Assembly (NCBI GenBank): GCA_964030475.1
Contig: CAXIPT010000001.1
Coordinates: 12,367,823 to 12,431,822 of the forward strand
Direction: 5' to 3'
DNA: 64,000 nucleotides
DNA from: Tethya wilhelma
Lineage: Eukaryota > Porifera > Demospongiae > Tethyida > Tethyidae
In this document: positions 34,210 to 45,828 of the stretch, in pieces
How positions within the stretch are numbered: position 1 is the stretch's first letter
How the letters are laid out: each line of letters starts with the position of its first letter
Translations under genes and position numbers: made by a program
The notes under the pieces: generated by a model
Database searches by the model: none
What the model saw: the letters and a program-made list of their open reading frames with translations, nothing else
Told to the model about the DNA's origin: nothing

Positions 34210-34655
34210 TTAACAACAAAATGAGGATACCCCTAGTATTATAGTGAAATTTAAGTATTTGAACTAGGGTAATTCCCTTACAACAGAGACACTTGCTGTA
34301 TGTACGTACATGGATCATACAACTTGTGAGTAATAATAAATATTTTACTTTATTTACACTACTGTAAGCTTATAATTAAGGATACTAATGCTTTTTAATT
34401 AGGAGGGTATCAAAATATGAAGTGACAGGAATTTATTAGTCTGATTCAATCATCATCAAATATATATCAAAGGTGAGTGACACCATGCTAGAAAAAGTGG
34501 TGGTATGCTCAAACACCATAGCTCTCTTGATCTCAGGAATAATAGAGCTAGGGCTAGGTCTATCCATATGCGAGTTATGCTAACACACTGTACACTGAAG
34601 AGCCTGAAATAGAATACATCATATAGTTAATGTCAATTTGTTTGTCTCATTCCAG
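34210..34655. promoter_or_regulatory. Divergent intergenic region between kelch A and the Death-domain gene
   Basis: About 460 bp separate the two divergent start codons. The sequence is AT-rich, with no recognised repeat or clear core promoter. An acceptor-like TCTCATTCCAG at 34645-34655 precedes the Death gene's first coding exon, indicating a possible upstream non-coding exon in this interval. Confidence 0.4.
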
Positions 34656-34670
34656 TCTAGAATATCAGCA

Positions 34671-37425
34671 ATGGCACAGCCTCATCACTTTGTCTTCAAT
34701 GAGCTGTCCCGGGCAATAAGCAAAGGTATTCCAATCGTTCCACTGGTGGATGCTCTCATTGAAAAGGGGATTATTAAGGATGCTGACAAAAAGAAATATA
34801 CCGGAAGGAGTGGGATGAATTTTTTGAGTGCTTACTTGCGAAACAGAGACTTCAAAACATTTGTTCAATTTGTGGAATGCATTGGAAAAGTTGAGAAATT
34901 GAAGCCTACTGCTGTCAGCTTAGTTGAGTCAATCTTCAAAGCTCTCCAGACCTACGACAAAGAGCATGGCTCCTCATTTGCAGAGGAGATAGTATCTCTA
35001 AAAGAAGTACACACTCCAACAGAAGTTGAAATTCCTACACAAGCTGAAGGTACTACAACTCTAGTGAGTACTGAACATCAGCCTGAGAAGAAACAATCTC
35101 CCAAACCAGGTAAATACCTATTTTATTAGAATTGATTACAGTACACCAAGCTATTGTGCTGTTGTTGTTCTACCTACAGCAATACCAACAGCTGTTGAGC
35201 AAATGCCTGGTATTCTCAAAGAAAGTATCTCTAATGCTGTGGTTGATACGAGTGAACACAATTTATCTTCATTTCCGTACGGCTATGAGATTGCAATTCC
35301 AGCCGGAGCTGTCCTAGGAAAAGAGCCAATCTCTCTTGAAGTGGGTGTGTCTACTCATGGTCTCTACAAACTACCTGTAGATTGCTATCGAATCACAGAC
35401 TTCCTGTGTGTTTTTGCCAGTGGTGAGTTTCAATCACCCGTAACAGTATCTCTTTCACATTGCCTTGAGTGCCCGGAGTATACACAAATGTCAAGTATTG
35501 TTGTCTTGAGAGCTGATATGGATGATATCAGTGAGAATGGAGAATACCAATTTCGACAACTTAATCTTCAACCTGAATTCTCTGCTACTGATTCTACTCT
35601 GTCCTTCGAGCTTAAAAAATTCTGCGTACTCTGTGCTGCATACAACTTTGAGACAACCAAACCTAGGAGCTATGAACGGCAAGGGTCTTCTACTGATTCT
35701 GTTGATGCAACTGCAGCACACCTAGTTCGACAAGTAGCCATCGATGACCCTTCATCAGAGGGCACTGCACCTCAGTCTCCAAAGACAGATCGAGATGGTC
35801 CGTATAGAGCTAGGGTTGGTTCAGGATCTGTTCCGTCTGCCTTCAAGAAAAGTACAGAGGATGAGGAGAATCCCCAGCTGACATCATCAGGGGAATTGTT
35901 CATACCTAAAACCAAAATAAAACAAAAACGATCTTCTAAACGGGGCACACAGGCACCATACCATCCACGTCGTCGCTCTACTAAGCCGTCTGTTCAGTAT
36001 AAATTGATGCTGTGTGAGCCAAACCATGTTAGCAAGCGATCCTTTGACATACACATTTATGCTTGTTTAGACTGCCCTGGATCTACACAGGTTAGAATTT
36101 TGTTTCATAAACCTTAAGAGTAGTGGGGTAATGATAATATTTGTGTACAATTTGTATTTTAAGGCATGTATGATTCAGTCAAAGGACCACAAAATTACTA
36201 CACAAGAATTTTGTTTTGAATCTGACAAGATTGAGTTTCAGGTGATAAATCCTGCTTCTGGATGGTCAGCAAAGCCTAAAGTATCTCCCGCATCAGTAAG
36301 TTCATAACTACTGTTATCAATGAAACATCCTACACATTTAACCTGGAAGCATAATGCTACTCTTAGCATTCAAACACAATCGTTGTTATAGTCTACAGAT
36401 ATTTTCATTCGTCACTAGTTGTTTTCAATAAAGAAAGTTAGTTTTTTAGAGTGTTATAATTAATATTTTCCATATAGATCTCAAAAAGAGCTATTCAGAG
36501 GTATGAGTCTGATGGAGCCGCTGCAGCTATGGTTGAGATGGGCCAGTATCCTCCTAAAAGGGAGTTTACTATAACTCTGAATGATCCAACTAGTCTCAGT
36601 AGTACCGATGGTGATATGACAGTATGCCAAGTAAGAGTCACTCATGGCTCAGACTCTCTTGTATGTGAATTCAACATCACATGCCCACAATTGCCTCCCC
36701 TACAAGGTTAGTATAACTACGTGTATACATTATTATGGTCCCATGCATTCATGAACCTTAAAACTGAAATTGCAGATAAGATGTTTAGTTCAGTGCCTAT
36801 GTCACATCCAATATCACCATTACCATGGCAGCAGTACCCCAGTGGAGCACCATACCCCTATTATGCTGATGCTTGTCCAGGGTATGTTGATCATCAAGGT
36901 CTTATGGGAACAATGCCTCCTCACCCTATGTTTTATGGCCCTCCAAATCCAAGTGCTCAAGCATTATCTATGAATCCAGTGTCTACACACCCAACAATGC
37001 CCTGGACTGGATCTCATTATCCATCGACCAATGTTTCTGTGCCTGTGCTACAACCAACCAGCAGTACAGTTTCCTCTGTTCCTCCAACATCACTCAAGAA
37101 CCTGACATCTGATCGTTTACAACGCACATTATCCAATGAACAAAAGGAATCTCTTTCAAAGCAGGTTGATGATGGGTTTATTTTGAATGCTTGTAAACAT
37201 GTTATGAAGTGGAAGATGTTGGGTCGCCATCTTGGGCTGGACAATGCAAAGATAGAACAACTTGATTTAGACCACAAAAATGATTCCAAGGAAGCTGCTT
37301 ATAATATGTTACGAGACTGGGCCAAGATGAATTATGGAAATGCTACGTACCAAGTACTGCTAGATGCTTTACTAGAAGCAGAAGAGGCCCAAGCAATACA
37401 GTACATCGTTGAATATGTTTCCTGA
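34671..37425 (+). CDS. CARD-like / ZU5 / proline-rich / Death domain protein, 5 exons
   Basis: Exons 34671-35109, 35180-36090, 36164-36295, 36478-36706 and 36776-37425 splice in phase to 786 residues. Residues 1-95 form a helical bundle (LVDALIEKGIIKDADKKKY...FKTFVQFVECIGK) that looks CARD-like; this assignment is inference. Residues ~165-260 match a ZU5 domain (FPYGYEIAIPAGAVLGKEPI, then EFQSPVTVSLSHC). A basic Ser-rich linker follows (KIKQKRSSKRGT), then a beta-rich unit over exons 2-4, and a Pro/Ser/Met-rich stretch ~575-690. Residues ~700-786 form a C-terminal Death domain (WKMLGRHLGLDNAKIEQLDL, MLRDWAKMNYGNATYQVLLD). ZU5 plus Death is known from UNC5, ankyrin and PIDD1; here there is no signal peptide or membrane segment, so a cytosolic adaptor resembling PIDD1 is the better analogy. 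Start ATG 34671 lies 16 bp after an acceptor-like site. Confidence 0.85.
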
Positions 37426-37651
37426 GAACATCTAGTAAATTTAACAGATTTACTATCGTTCATGCATACTTGCTTTTTTCTTTTTTATGCATACACAAAT
37501 CCCAACCCTTACCAAAATAATCTTTTTTATTAACACATTATTGTTTATGTTGGCCTATATTGAACCACAAACACAACCCAACAATTAGTTCTTTGTGTGT
37601 ATACATACAAAAACATTGTCACAAAATAAAATTGTCACACAACCCTAATCT

Positions 37652-39277
37652 TTATGGTGATGGTGGCAAAGCAGCTCGCCATCCAGCTTGTAGTATCTTC
37701 CTCAGTTCTTCCACTGTGGTCTTCATCTCTGGCTTATCAGCAAGATTGACATTCTCGTCATTAAAGAACTCTGTAGACTCTCTGTGATCATAAAGTTCAG
37801 TCCCCCATATCTCCTCCCAGTGTGGCTTTGCAGTTGTACGATTAAATCGATACCACTCTGTGAAACGATATTGGTCTACTCGTATTGTGTACCCCATAAC
37901 ATTCTCTTCATGTTCACCTTTATCAAATGGTGGATGCCCTGGGATTTGTTTAAGTCCAGAACCTGGCCTTGCATATTGTGAGAAAGCTGCTTTCTTCCAC
38001 TGTCTGGTGGGATCTTTCAGTAATGGTAAAACACTGGTACCTTCTACACATGTCAATGAGTTGTCTCCTTCAGAGCACATAGGTGGGGTGTCAATGCCAG
38101 CCAGATCAGTTAGGGTAGGAAAGATGTCAATAAGTTCGACCAATGCTTGTGTTTTCATCCCATCATCTGTGACACCAGGTACATGCAGAAGAAATGGAAC
38201 ATGGACAGCATCTTCAAAGTTTGTGTGTTTACACCACTCGTTGTGTTCACCCAGCTGCCAACCATGATCAGCCCACAATACGATGACAGTATCTTCAGCG
38301 AAGTCTTGATTCTCCAATTCTTTGATCACTCTCCCAATCTGAGCATCAGTGTAACTGATACAAGCATAGTATGCTCTTCTCAACTGGCGTATAAGGTTTT
38401 CTGGAACATGACAATCTTTGCTTTCAATGGATGCTATATCAGTTCGACAGCTTGAGGTATTTGGAAATATTTTTTCTAGATCAGGATAATTCTTTAACTC
38501 ATCCCAAACACTCCATGCAATTGGAGGCATACCAACTGGAGCATTGGGGTTTGAAGGAAGCTGGATATCACTAGCTTCAGGATACATGTCAAAGTATCTG
38601 TCAGGAGCATAGAATGGGAGATGAGGTTTATGGAAGCCAACAGCTAAGAAGAAAGGACGCTTGTCTCCATTTTTGGTTTTATTTGATTTCAACTGCTTAA
38701 TAACACTGACAGCATTGTCCGCTATGTCTCCATCCCTCAACTGATTGTCTGAATATCCTTTGTAGCTCCACCATGAAGTGCGGTTTACACCAACTCTTCC
38801 TAACTTTAGAGAATGGAAGTAAGGGAGGCCCTCTGGGCTCCAAGAATAGGCTTCATCATCCTTTCCACTTGGAGCTCCAGGATGGAATATCTTTCCCATG
38901 CCAATACTGACGTAACCATTCTCTTTGAAGTACTGGGGAATGGTTGTGGCATTAGTGTAGTTCCTCCAATACTCATCGCTAGCAATATGCCACACATGAT
39001 TTGTATCTGGTCTTCTTCCTGTCAGCAGAGAGGCTCGAGATGGTGAGCACACAGCAACCTGACAGTAAGCTCTACCAAACTGCATTGATTTGGAGGCCAA
39101 CTCATCAATGTTGGGACTCTTGATCAGCTCACTGAAGCCATACGTTCCAAGTTCAGGCCGTAAGTCGTCCACAGCAAAAAAGAGAACATTTCTTTTTCCA
39201 GACTGAGTGTAACCTGGACTAACCAAGCACAGCACTATCGCTAGCACCACAATGATACTCACGGTGTTCACACCCAT
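37652..39277 (-). CDS. IDS: Iduronate-2-sulfatase-like lysosomal sulfatase, intronless
   Basis: A single 541-codon frame. Residues 1-25 form a signal peptide (hydrophobic IIVVLAIVLCLVSPGYTQ). NVLFFAVDDLRPELGTYG (30-47) supplies the metal-binding Asp pair D37/D38. AVCSPSRASLLTGRRPDT (75-92) holds the C-x-P-S-R sulfatase signature whose Cys77 would become formylglycine. Further family blocks: MGKIFHPG, GFHKPHLPFYAP, VIVLWADHGWQLGEHNEWCK and PVGMPPIAW. The length is close to human IDS (about 550). Family knowledge: IDS removes 2-O-sulfate from iduronate in dermatan and heparan sulfate in lysosomes; exact substrate here is inferred. No introns, unlike its neighbours and the vertebrate gene. Potential N-glycosylation sites are present (NYTN, NRTS). 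AATAAA-like signals lie just downstream at about 37625. Confidence 0.9.
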   Translation of the reverse strand: MGVNTVSIIVVLAIVLCLVSPGYTQSGKRNVLFFAVDDLRPELGTYGFSELIKSPNIDELASKSMQFGRAYCQVAVCSPSRASLLTGRRPDTNHVWHIASDEYWRNYTNATTIPQYFKENGYVSIGMGKIFHPGAPSGKDDEAYSWSPEGLPYFHSLKLGRVGVNRTSWWSYKGYSDNQLRDGDIADNAVSVIKQLKSNKTKNGDKRPFFLAVGFHKPHLPFYAPDRYFDMYPEASDIQLPSNPNAPVGMPPIAWSVWDELKNYPDLEKIFPNTSSCRTDIASIESKDCHVPENLIRQLRRAYYACISYTDAQIGRVIKELENQDFAEDTVIVLWADHGWQLGEHNEWCKHTNFEDAVHVPFLLHVPGVTDDGMKTQALVELIDIFPTLTDLAGIDTPPMCSEGDNSLTCVEGTSVLPLLKDPTRQWKKAAFSQYARPGSGLKQIPGHPPFDKGEHEENVMGYTIRVDQYRFTEWYRFNRTTAKPHWEEIWGTELYDHRESTEFFNDENVNLADKPEMKTTVEELRKILQAGWRAALPPSP

Positions 39278-39468
39278 TTCATGTCAACGAGGCAAGCTCG
39301 ACAGCCCCACCCACTAAAATAGCACGTGACTTTCATGCACACCTAAAAGAGGTCCAAGCTGATGTAGAAGCAATACACAATTACTATTTATTACAAAATA
39401 CAACTATCTATATAGTCACAGTTAGAGTTATACCATCATAGTAACATGCATAACCATTAGATACTATA

Positions 39469-41065
39469 CTATGGTGGCAAAGCAGCTCGCCATCCAGCTT
39501 GTAGTATCTTCCTCAGTTCTTCCACAGTGGTCTTCATCTCTGGCTTATCAGCAAGATTGAAATTCTCATCATTAAAGAACTCTGTAGCCTCCTTGTGATC
39601 ATAAAGTTCAGTTCCCCATATCTCATTCCAATCTGGCTTTGCAGTGTTGTTGTTAAATCGATACCACTCTGTAAAACGATATTGATCTACTCTTATTGTG
39701 TACCCCATAACATTCTCTTCGTTCATGAGCATCAAATGGTGGATGCCCTGGGATTTTTACAAGTCCCTCATAACTTGGTCGTGGGTATTGTGAGAAAGCT
39801 GCCTTCTTCCACTGTCTGGTGGGATCTTTCAGTAATGGTACAACACTGGTACCTTCTACACATGTCAATGAGTTGTCTCCTTCAGAGCACATAGGTGGGG
39901 TGTCAATGCCAGCCAGATCAGTTAGGGTAGGAAAGATGTCAATAAGTTCGACCAATGCTTGTGTTTTCATACCATCATTTGTGACACCAGGTACATGCAG
40001 GAGAAACGGAACATGGACAGCATCTTCAAAGTTTGTGTGTTTACACCACTCGTTGCGTTCACCCAGCTGCCAACCATGATCAGCCCACAATACGATGACA
40101 GTATCTTCAGCAAAGCCTTGATTCTCCAATTCTTCAATCACTCTCCCAATCTGAGCATCAGTGTAACTGATACAAGCATAGTATGCTCTTCTCAACTGGC
40201 GTATAAGGTTCTCTGGAACATGACAGTCTTTGCTCTCAATGGATGCTTTAGCATCAGTTCTACAACTTGAACTGATGGGGAATATTTTCTTAAAATCTGT
40301 ATAGTTCTTCAACTCTTCCCATATTGTCCATGCAATTGGAGGCATACCAACTGGAGCATTAGGGTTTGAAGGAAGCTGAATATCGCTAGCTTCAGGGTAC
40401 ATGTCAAAGTATCTGTCAGGAGCATAGAATGGAAGGTGAGGTTTATGGAAGCCAACAGCTAGGAAGAAAGGACGCTTGTCTCCATTATTAGTCTTATTAA
40501 CCTTTAGCTGTTTAATGATGCTAATGGCATTGTCTGCTATGTCTCCATCTGGTAGTTCATTATCAGCGTATCCTTTAAAACTCCACCATGAAGATCGATT
40601 GGCACCACTTCTAGTATTCTTGTGAGAATGGAAGTAAGGGAGGCCCTCTGGGCTCCAAGAATAGGCTTCATCATCCTTTCCACTTGGAGCTCCAGGGTGG
40701 AATATCTTTCCCATGCCAATACTGACGTAACCATTCTCTTTGAAGTACTGGGGAATGGTTGTGGCATTAGTGTAGTTCCTCCAATACTCATTAGCAGATA
40801 TTTTCCACACATGATTTGTGTCTGGTCTTCTTCCTGTCAGCAGAGAGGCTCGAGATGGTGAGCACACAGCAATTTGACAGTAAGCTCTGTCAAATTGCAT
40901 TGACTTGGAGGCTAACTCATCAATGCTGGGACTCTTGATCAGCTTACTGAAGCCATACGTTCCAAGTTCAGGCCGTAAGTCGTCAACAGCAAAGAAGAGA
41001 ACATTTCTCTGAGCGTTTCCACCTTGGAAGAAGCAAGACAAAGCGATTAATCCCAAGAACAGCAT
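39469..41065 (-). pseudogene. Iduronate-2-sulfatase-like paralogue with 2-nt frameshift
   Basis: A tandem copy of the preceding gene, 191 bp upstream of it. The main frame 41065-39653 starts MLFLGLIALSCFFQGGNAQR (signal peptide) and keeps NVLFFAVDDL, Cys68 in AVCSPSRASLLTGRRPDT, HKPHLPFYAP and VIVLWADHGWQLGERNEWCK. At about 39725-39735 it leaves the family frame: after HPPFD this copy has 25 nt to the next shared point, where the neighbour has 27. The remaining ~85 residues (ENVMGYTIRVDQYRFTEWYR...ILQAGWRAALPP) continue intact in another frame down to 39469. Either a young pseudogene, a sequencing error, or a truncated enzyme. One catalytic-region change is E to R after GWQLGE. All residues up to the shift look functional. 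Confidence 0.8.
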
Positions 41066-41204
41066 GTTTCAATTAAAATACTTGCAGCCCCACCCACAAA
41101 CGCGCGTGTCGACAAGCGCAAGCGTAAGCCGGCCGGGCCGGCCCTACATCACGTTCAAGTGACTGATGCGGAGGCAAAAAAGACCAGTATACATGGAAGC
41201 AATG
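41066..41204. other. Spacer between sulfatases and the RNF213 region
   Basis: Short spacer containing a GC-rich palindromic stretch at 41130-41145 (GCCGGCCGGGCCGGCC), unusual for this AT-rich window. No gene. Confidence 0.6.
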
Positions 41205-42488
41205 ATGCCTAGATAGTGTATATAGACCATGCACATGCACCAGTAATCAAAGTTATCTTGTCTTCAACAATCCATAATTCTATGCTCAATAATAATAGTT
41301 ACAAAAATCACTAATAGCGGCTACTAGACATTACTGTACATACAGTTTCAATACTCAACAATTATTAATGTTATACATCATTATGAAAATTTTTACTTCT
41401 ATTATCTTTGAATTATTTCAGTTTATCACCAGCCTGATAGTTAACAACATGTTTCCATGTGCTAACAGCTTGAGCAAGTGTGATGGTGTCTGGGAATGTC
41501 TCTGTGAGTTGAGGGATTTCTGGAAGCTCACTGCCCATAAGAAAGGCATCGAGTGTGTCCACAAGACTATCACAAGATGAGAGACTTAGTGTAAAATCAA
41601 AATAATTATTATATTAGGTTACACTACCATACGGCGGTAAAGTTCAACTTTGTGGGGGTTGTGGATCATAATCCATCTATGAAAGCTTTTATCAACAAAA
41701 TTCTCCGTAACATACATATGTATGGGCGTTCTCATTCGCGAAAGTTAAAATTAAAAATCTTTGACAAGTGACATCCAGGAAAGCTAAACACCACAAAGCT
41801 TTCCCCCCTATAATAATAAATTATGGTATTAATTATTGGTTTGTCTCAGTTACACTTACGGCCATTCAAGCTCACTCTGAGGTGAGTGCTTCACATAGGT
41901 CTCAATGAATTCATACAGTGTGCCCAACAGCCTGTCAAGGTCATATGTTCTCAGACACGTGTACAGTTTAAGCTCTTGGTTATCTCCACTTCCTTCACCA
42001 GAGAGCTCTCGCATGAAATCATCCTTTACAGAGTCAAATGGTTCCTATAGAATCCACAAGTAAATTAGACACAGATGACAATAATAGTGAGCATTCATAC
42101 CTCTCCCTTCAACCATAGCAACTTTGCGAGCTCAACAGAAACCAACTCCCAGAGGGAGAGGATATGAGCTAGTCTGCAGTTCTCCCTAACCTACAAGATA
42201 TACACCAAGAGCAATTGATCAGTAACACAGGAATTAATACTAGATCCTTTACCTTTTTGCTAAAGTGTCTTTTCTTCATCTTGAGGACCTTGTCGATGTA
42301 TTCCCTGAGGGACCTTCCTGCCCTGCCTCCTCCACTTGAGAGGAACCCAAGAACAATGTCTATCACATCCAGGGTGTCACGGAGCAGGTCCGGTGTGCGC
42401 AATTCAGACAAAATTTCTTGCTTCATACGAGCAGTAAGTGGTTCCTGTAGGTATGTACATGTGGGTTTGTGTGTTTGTGTACATGTGT

Positions 42489-42554
<66 letters not shown>

Positions 42555-43489
42555 ACTCATGCGTACCTGAGGACGAACTTTCTTTCTTATGGCTGCAAAA
42601 TAAACTCTTGTGTAGATATCTTTACGATAAACCACTTGAGGGATATCAGAAAGAATTCTTGGCTTTCCATGGATGAATCGGTCAAGGATGTGCTTCTCCA
42701 AAGCTTGATGGTCATACTTGATCTCACAACCCTTGCCCAGCTTCAGAGAGTACTGGCAGTGAGAGAGGACTATAGAGAGGAAGTGCTGCTCATAGTCCAG
42801 GAGATGGCACCCGTGGATATGAGTGATGGGGACTTTGTGCTCACGCCAGAAGGCATCACTGTGAATAACAACAAACAAAATTAATTCAAGCAGCAGTCTC
42901 AGATACAAGTTTTCTGATGAAGCTTTACCTTTGAGCATGGTTCTTTGTGACTATGCCTCTACACTTTTCAATGAAGTCATTGTGAGTAAGAGTAAGATAG
43001 TCCACTAGTGCTGTGGTACACACACCAGCATCAGTAGTGGTGGGTATGAGATATTGCAGTGAGGTGTCGCTGGTAATCTCTGGGATGAAGTACTTATCGT
43101 CCACCCTCAAGCGAGCTGTTCAAAGAGAATACTTATTAGTATTGACAAACACAGCAGTATACATATTAACATACTGTGTGTCTTCAGTCTTTGTCCCACT
43201 AGTTTCCAAGCCTTCTGCAGACTCTCAATTCGTTCACGATACTCATTCCGAGCATTCTCTGCACCAGAGAGAATAATTACCAAGCTGATACAATTCAATA
43301 AATTTCAAAACATAACCACACACCATTCTTCATTTCTTCTAAGAACTCTCCTATGGTTAGTTTCATGGCGTCTGTCCTGCCGAGACGATGGTGGAAGCTG
43401 TCATAGAGACATTGCTGGAGTCGAACTATGTCAGGAAGGTATTGAGTAGCACGAAGGCTGAGCTCCTGTGTGTGTGTGTGTGTGTGTGT
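41205..43489 (-). repeat. Duplicate of the RNF213 C-terminal region, left copy
   Basis: This 2,285-bp block matches 43491-45775 at a constant offset of 2,286. All overlapping predicted reading frames are identical outside the GT microsatellite, and even the microsatellite has equal length but different internal interruptions. It ends inside a (GT)n run at an n (43490). It contains the last RNF213-like exons again, with stop TAA at 41413-41415 (penultimate words TFPDTITLAQAVSTWKHVV). Without upstream exons it cannot be an independent gene. Allelic mis-join is the simplest explanation; recent tandem duplication is the alternative. Confidence 0.85.
42490..42548. repeat. (GT)n microsatellite, left copy
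   Basis: A run of about 59 bp inside an RNF213-like intron. The corresponding run in the right copy (44769-44834) has a GCGT interruption near its end that this one lacks. Confidence 0.95.
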
Positions 43490-43698
43490 NATGCCTAGAT
43501 AGTGTATATAGACCATGCACATGCACCAGTAATCAAAGTTATCTTGTCTTCAACAATCCATAATTCTATGCTCAATAATAATAGTTACAAAAATCACTAA
43601 TAGCGGCTACTAGACATTACTGTACATACAGTTTCAATACTCAACAATTATTAATGTTATACATCATTATGAAAATTTTTACTTCTATTATCTTTGAA

Positions 43699-44766
43699 TT
43701 ATTTCAGTTTATCACCAGCCTGATAGTTAACAACATGTTTCCATGTGCTAACAGCTTGAGCAAGTGTGATGGTGTCTGGGAATGTCTCTGTGAGTTGAGG
43801 GATTTCTGGAAGCTCACTGCCCATAAGAAAGGCATCGAGTGTGTCCACAAGACTATCACAAGATGAGAGACTTAGTGTAAAATCAAAATAATTATTATAT
43901 TAGGTTACACTACCATACGGCGGTAAAGTTCAACTTTGTGGGGGTTGTGGATCATAATCCATCTATGAAAGCTTTTATCAACAAAATTCTCCGTAACATA
44001 CATATGTATGGGCGTTCTCATTCGCGAAAGTTAAAATTAAAAATCTTTGACAAGTGACATCCAGGAAAGCTAAACACCACAAAGCTTTCCCCCCTATAAT
44101 AATAAATTATGGTATTAATTATTGGTTTGTCTCAGTTACACTTACGGCCATTCAAGCTCACTCTGAGGTGAGTGCTTCACATAGGTCTCAATGAATTCAT
44201 ACAGTGTGCCCAACAGCCTGTCAAGGTCATATGTTCTCAGACACGTGTACAGTTTAAGCTCTTGGTTATCTCCACTTCCTTCACCAGAGAGCTCTCGCAT
44301 GAAATCATCCTTTACAGAGTCAAATGGTTCCTATAGAATCCACAAGTAAATTAGACACAGATGACAATAATAGTGAGCATTCATACCTCTCCCTTCAACC
44401 ATAGCAACTTTGCGAGCTCAACAGAAACCAACTCCCAGAGGGAGAGGATATGAGCTAGTCTGCAGTTCTCCCTAACCTACAAGATATACACCAAGAGCAA
44501 TTGATCAGTAACACAGGAATTAATACTAGATCCTTTACCTTTTTGCTAAAGTGTCTTTTCTTCATCTTGAGGACCTTGTCGATGTATTCCCTGAGGGACC
44601 TTCCTGCCCTGCCTCCTCCACTTGAGAGGAACCCAAGAACAATGTCTATCACATCCAGGGTGTCACGGAGCAGGTCCGGTGTGCGCAATTCAGACAAAAT
44701 TTCTTGCTTCATACGAGCAGTAAGTGGTTCCTGTAGGTATGTACATGTGGGTTTGTGTGTTTGTGT

Positions 44767-44826
<60 letters not shown>

Positions 44827-45785
44827 GTGTGTGTATGTGCACTCATGCGTACCTGAGGACGAACTTTCTTTCTTATGGCTGCAAAATAAACTCTTGTGTA
44901 GATATCTTTACGATAAACCACTTGAGGGATATCAGAAAGAATTCTTGGCTTTCCATGGATGAATCGGTCAAGGATGTGCTTCTCCAAAGCTTGATGGTCA
45001 TACTTGATCTCACAACCCTTGCCCAGCTTCAGAGAGTACTGGCAGTGAGAGAGGACTATAGAGAGGAAGTGCTGCTCATAGTCCAGGAGATGGCACCCGT
45101 GGATATGAGTGATGGGGACTTTGTGCTCACGCCAGAAGGCATCACTGTGAATAACAACAAACAAAATTAATTCAAGCAGCAGTCTCAGATACAAGTTTTC
45201 TGATGAAGCTTTACCTTTGAGCATGGTTCTTTGTGACTATGCCTCTACACTTTTCAATGAAGTCATTGTGAGTAAGAGTAAGATAGTCCACTAGTGCTGT
45301 GGTACACACACCAGCATCAGTAGTGGTGGGTATGAGATATTGCAGTGAGGTGTCGCTGGTAATCTCTGGGATGAAGTACTTATCGTCCACCCTCAAGCGA
45401 GCTGTTCAAAGAGAATACTTATTAGTATTGACAAACACAGCAGTATACATATTAACATACTGTGTGTCTTCAGTCTTTGTCCCACTAGTTTCCAAGCCTT
45501 CTGCAGACTCTCAATTCGTTCACGATACTCATTCCGAGCATTCTCTGCACCAGAGAGAATAATTACCAAGCTGATACAATTCAATAAATTTCAAAACATA
45601 ACCACACACCATTCTTCATTTCTTCTAAGAACTCTCCTATGGTTAGTTTCATGGCGTCTGTCCTGCCGAGACGATGGTGGAAGCTGTCATAGAGACATTG
45701 CTGGAGTCGAACTATGTCAGGAAGGTATTGAGTAGCACGAAGGCTGAGCTCCTGTGTGTGTGTGTGTGTGTGTGTGCATGTGTGC

Positions 45786-45828
<43 letters not shown>

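Noticed and set aside
37784..40861. Several plus-strand frames of 60-135 codons across the sulfatase genes
   Set aside because: They are antisense shadows; the minus strand carries full sulfatase motifs in one frame.
41130..41150. GCCGGCCGGGCCGGCC palindrome considered as a cloning or vector remnant
   Set aside because: The surrounding sequence is ordinary host spacer with no vector-like sequence; too short to support contamination.
42438..45170. Long Val/Cys or His/Thr-repeat reading frames over the GT microsatellites
   Set aside because: They are translations of the (GT)n/(AC)n tracts joined to antisense of RNF213-like exons; no coding support.
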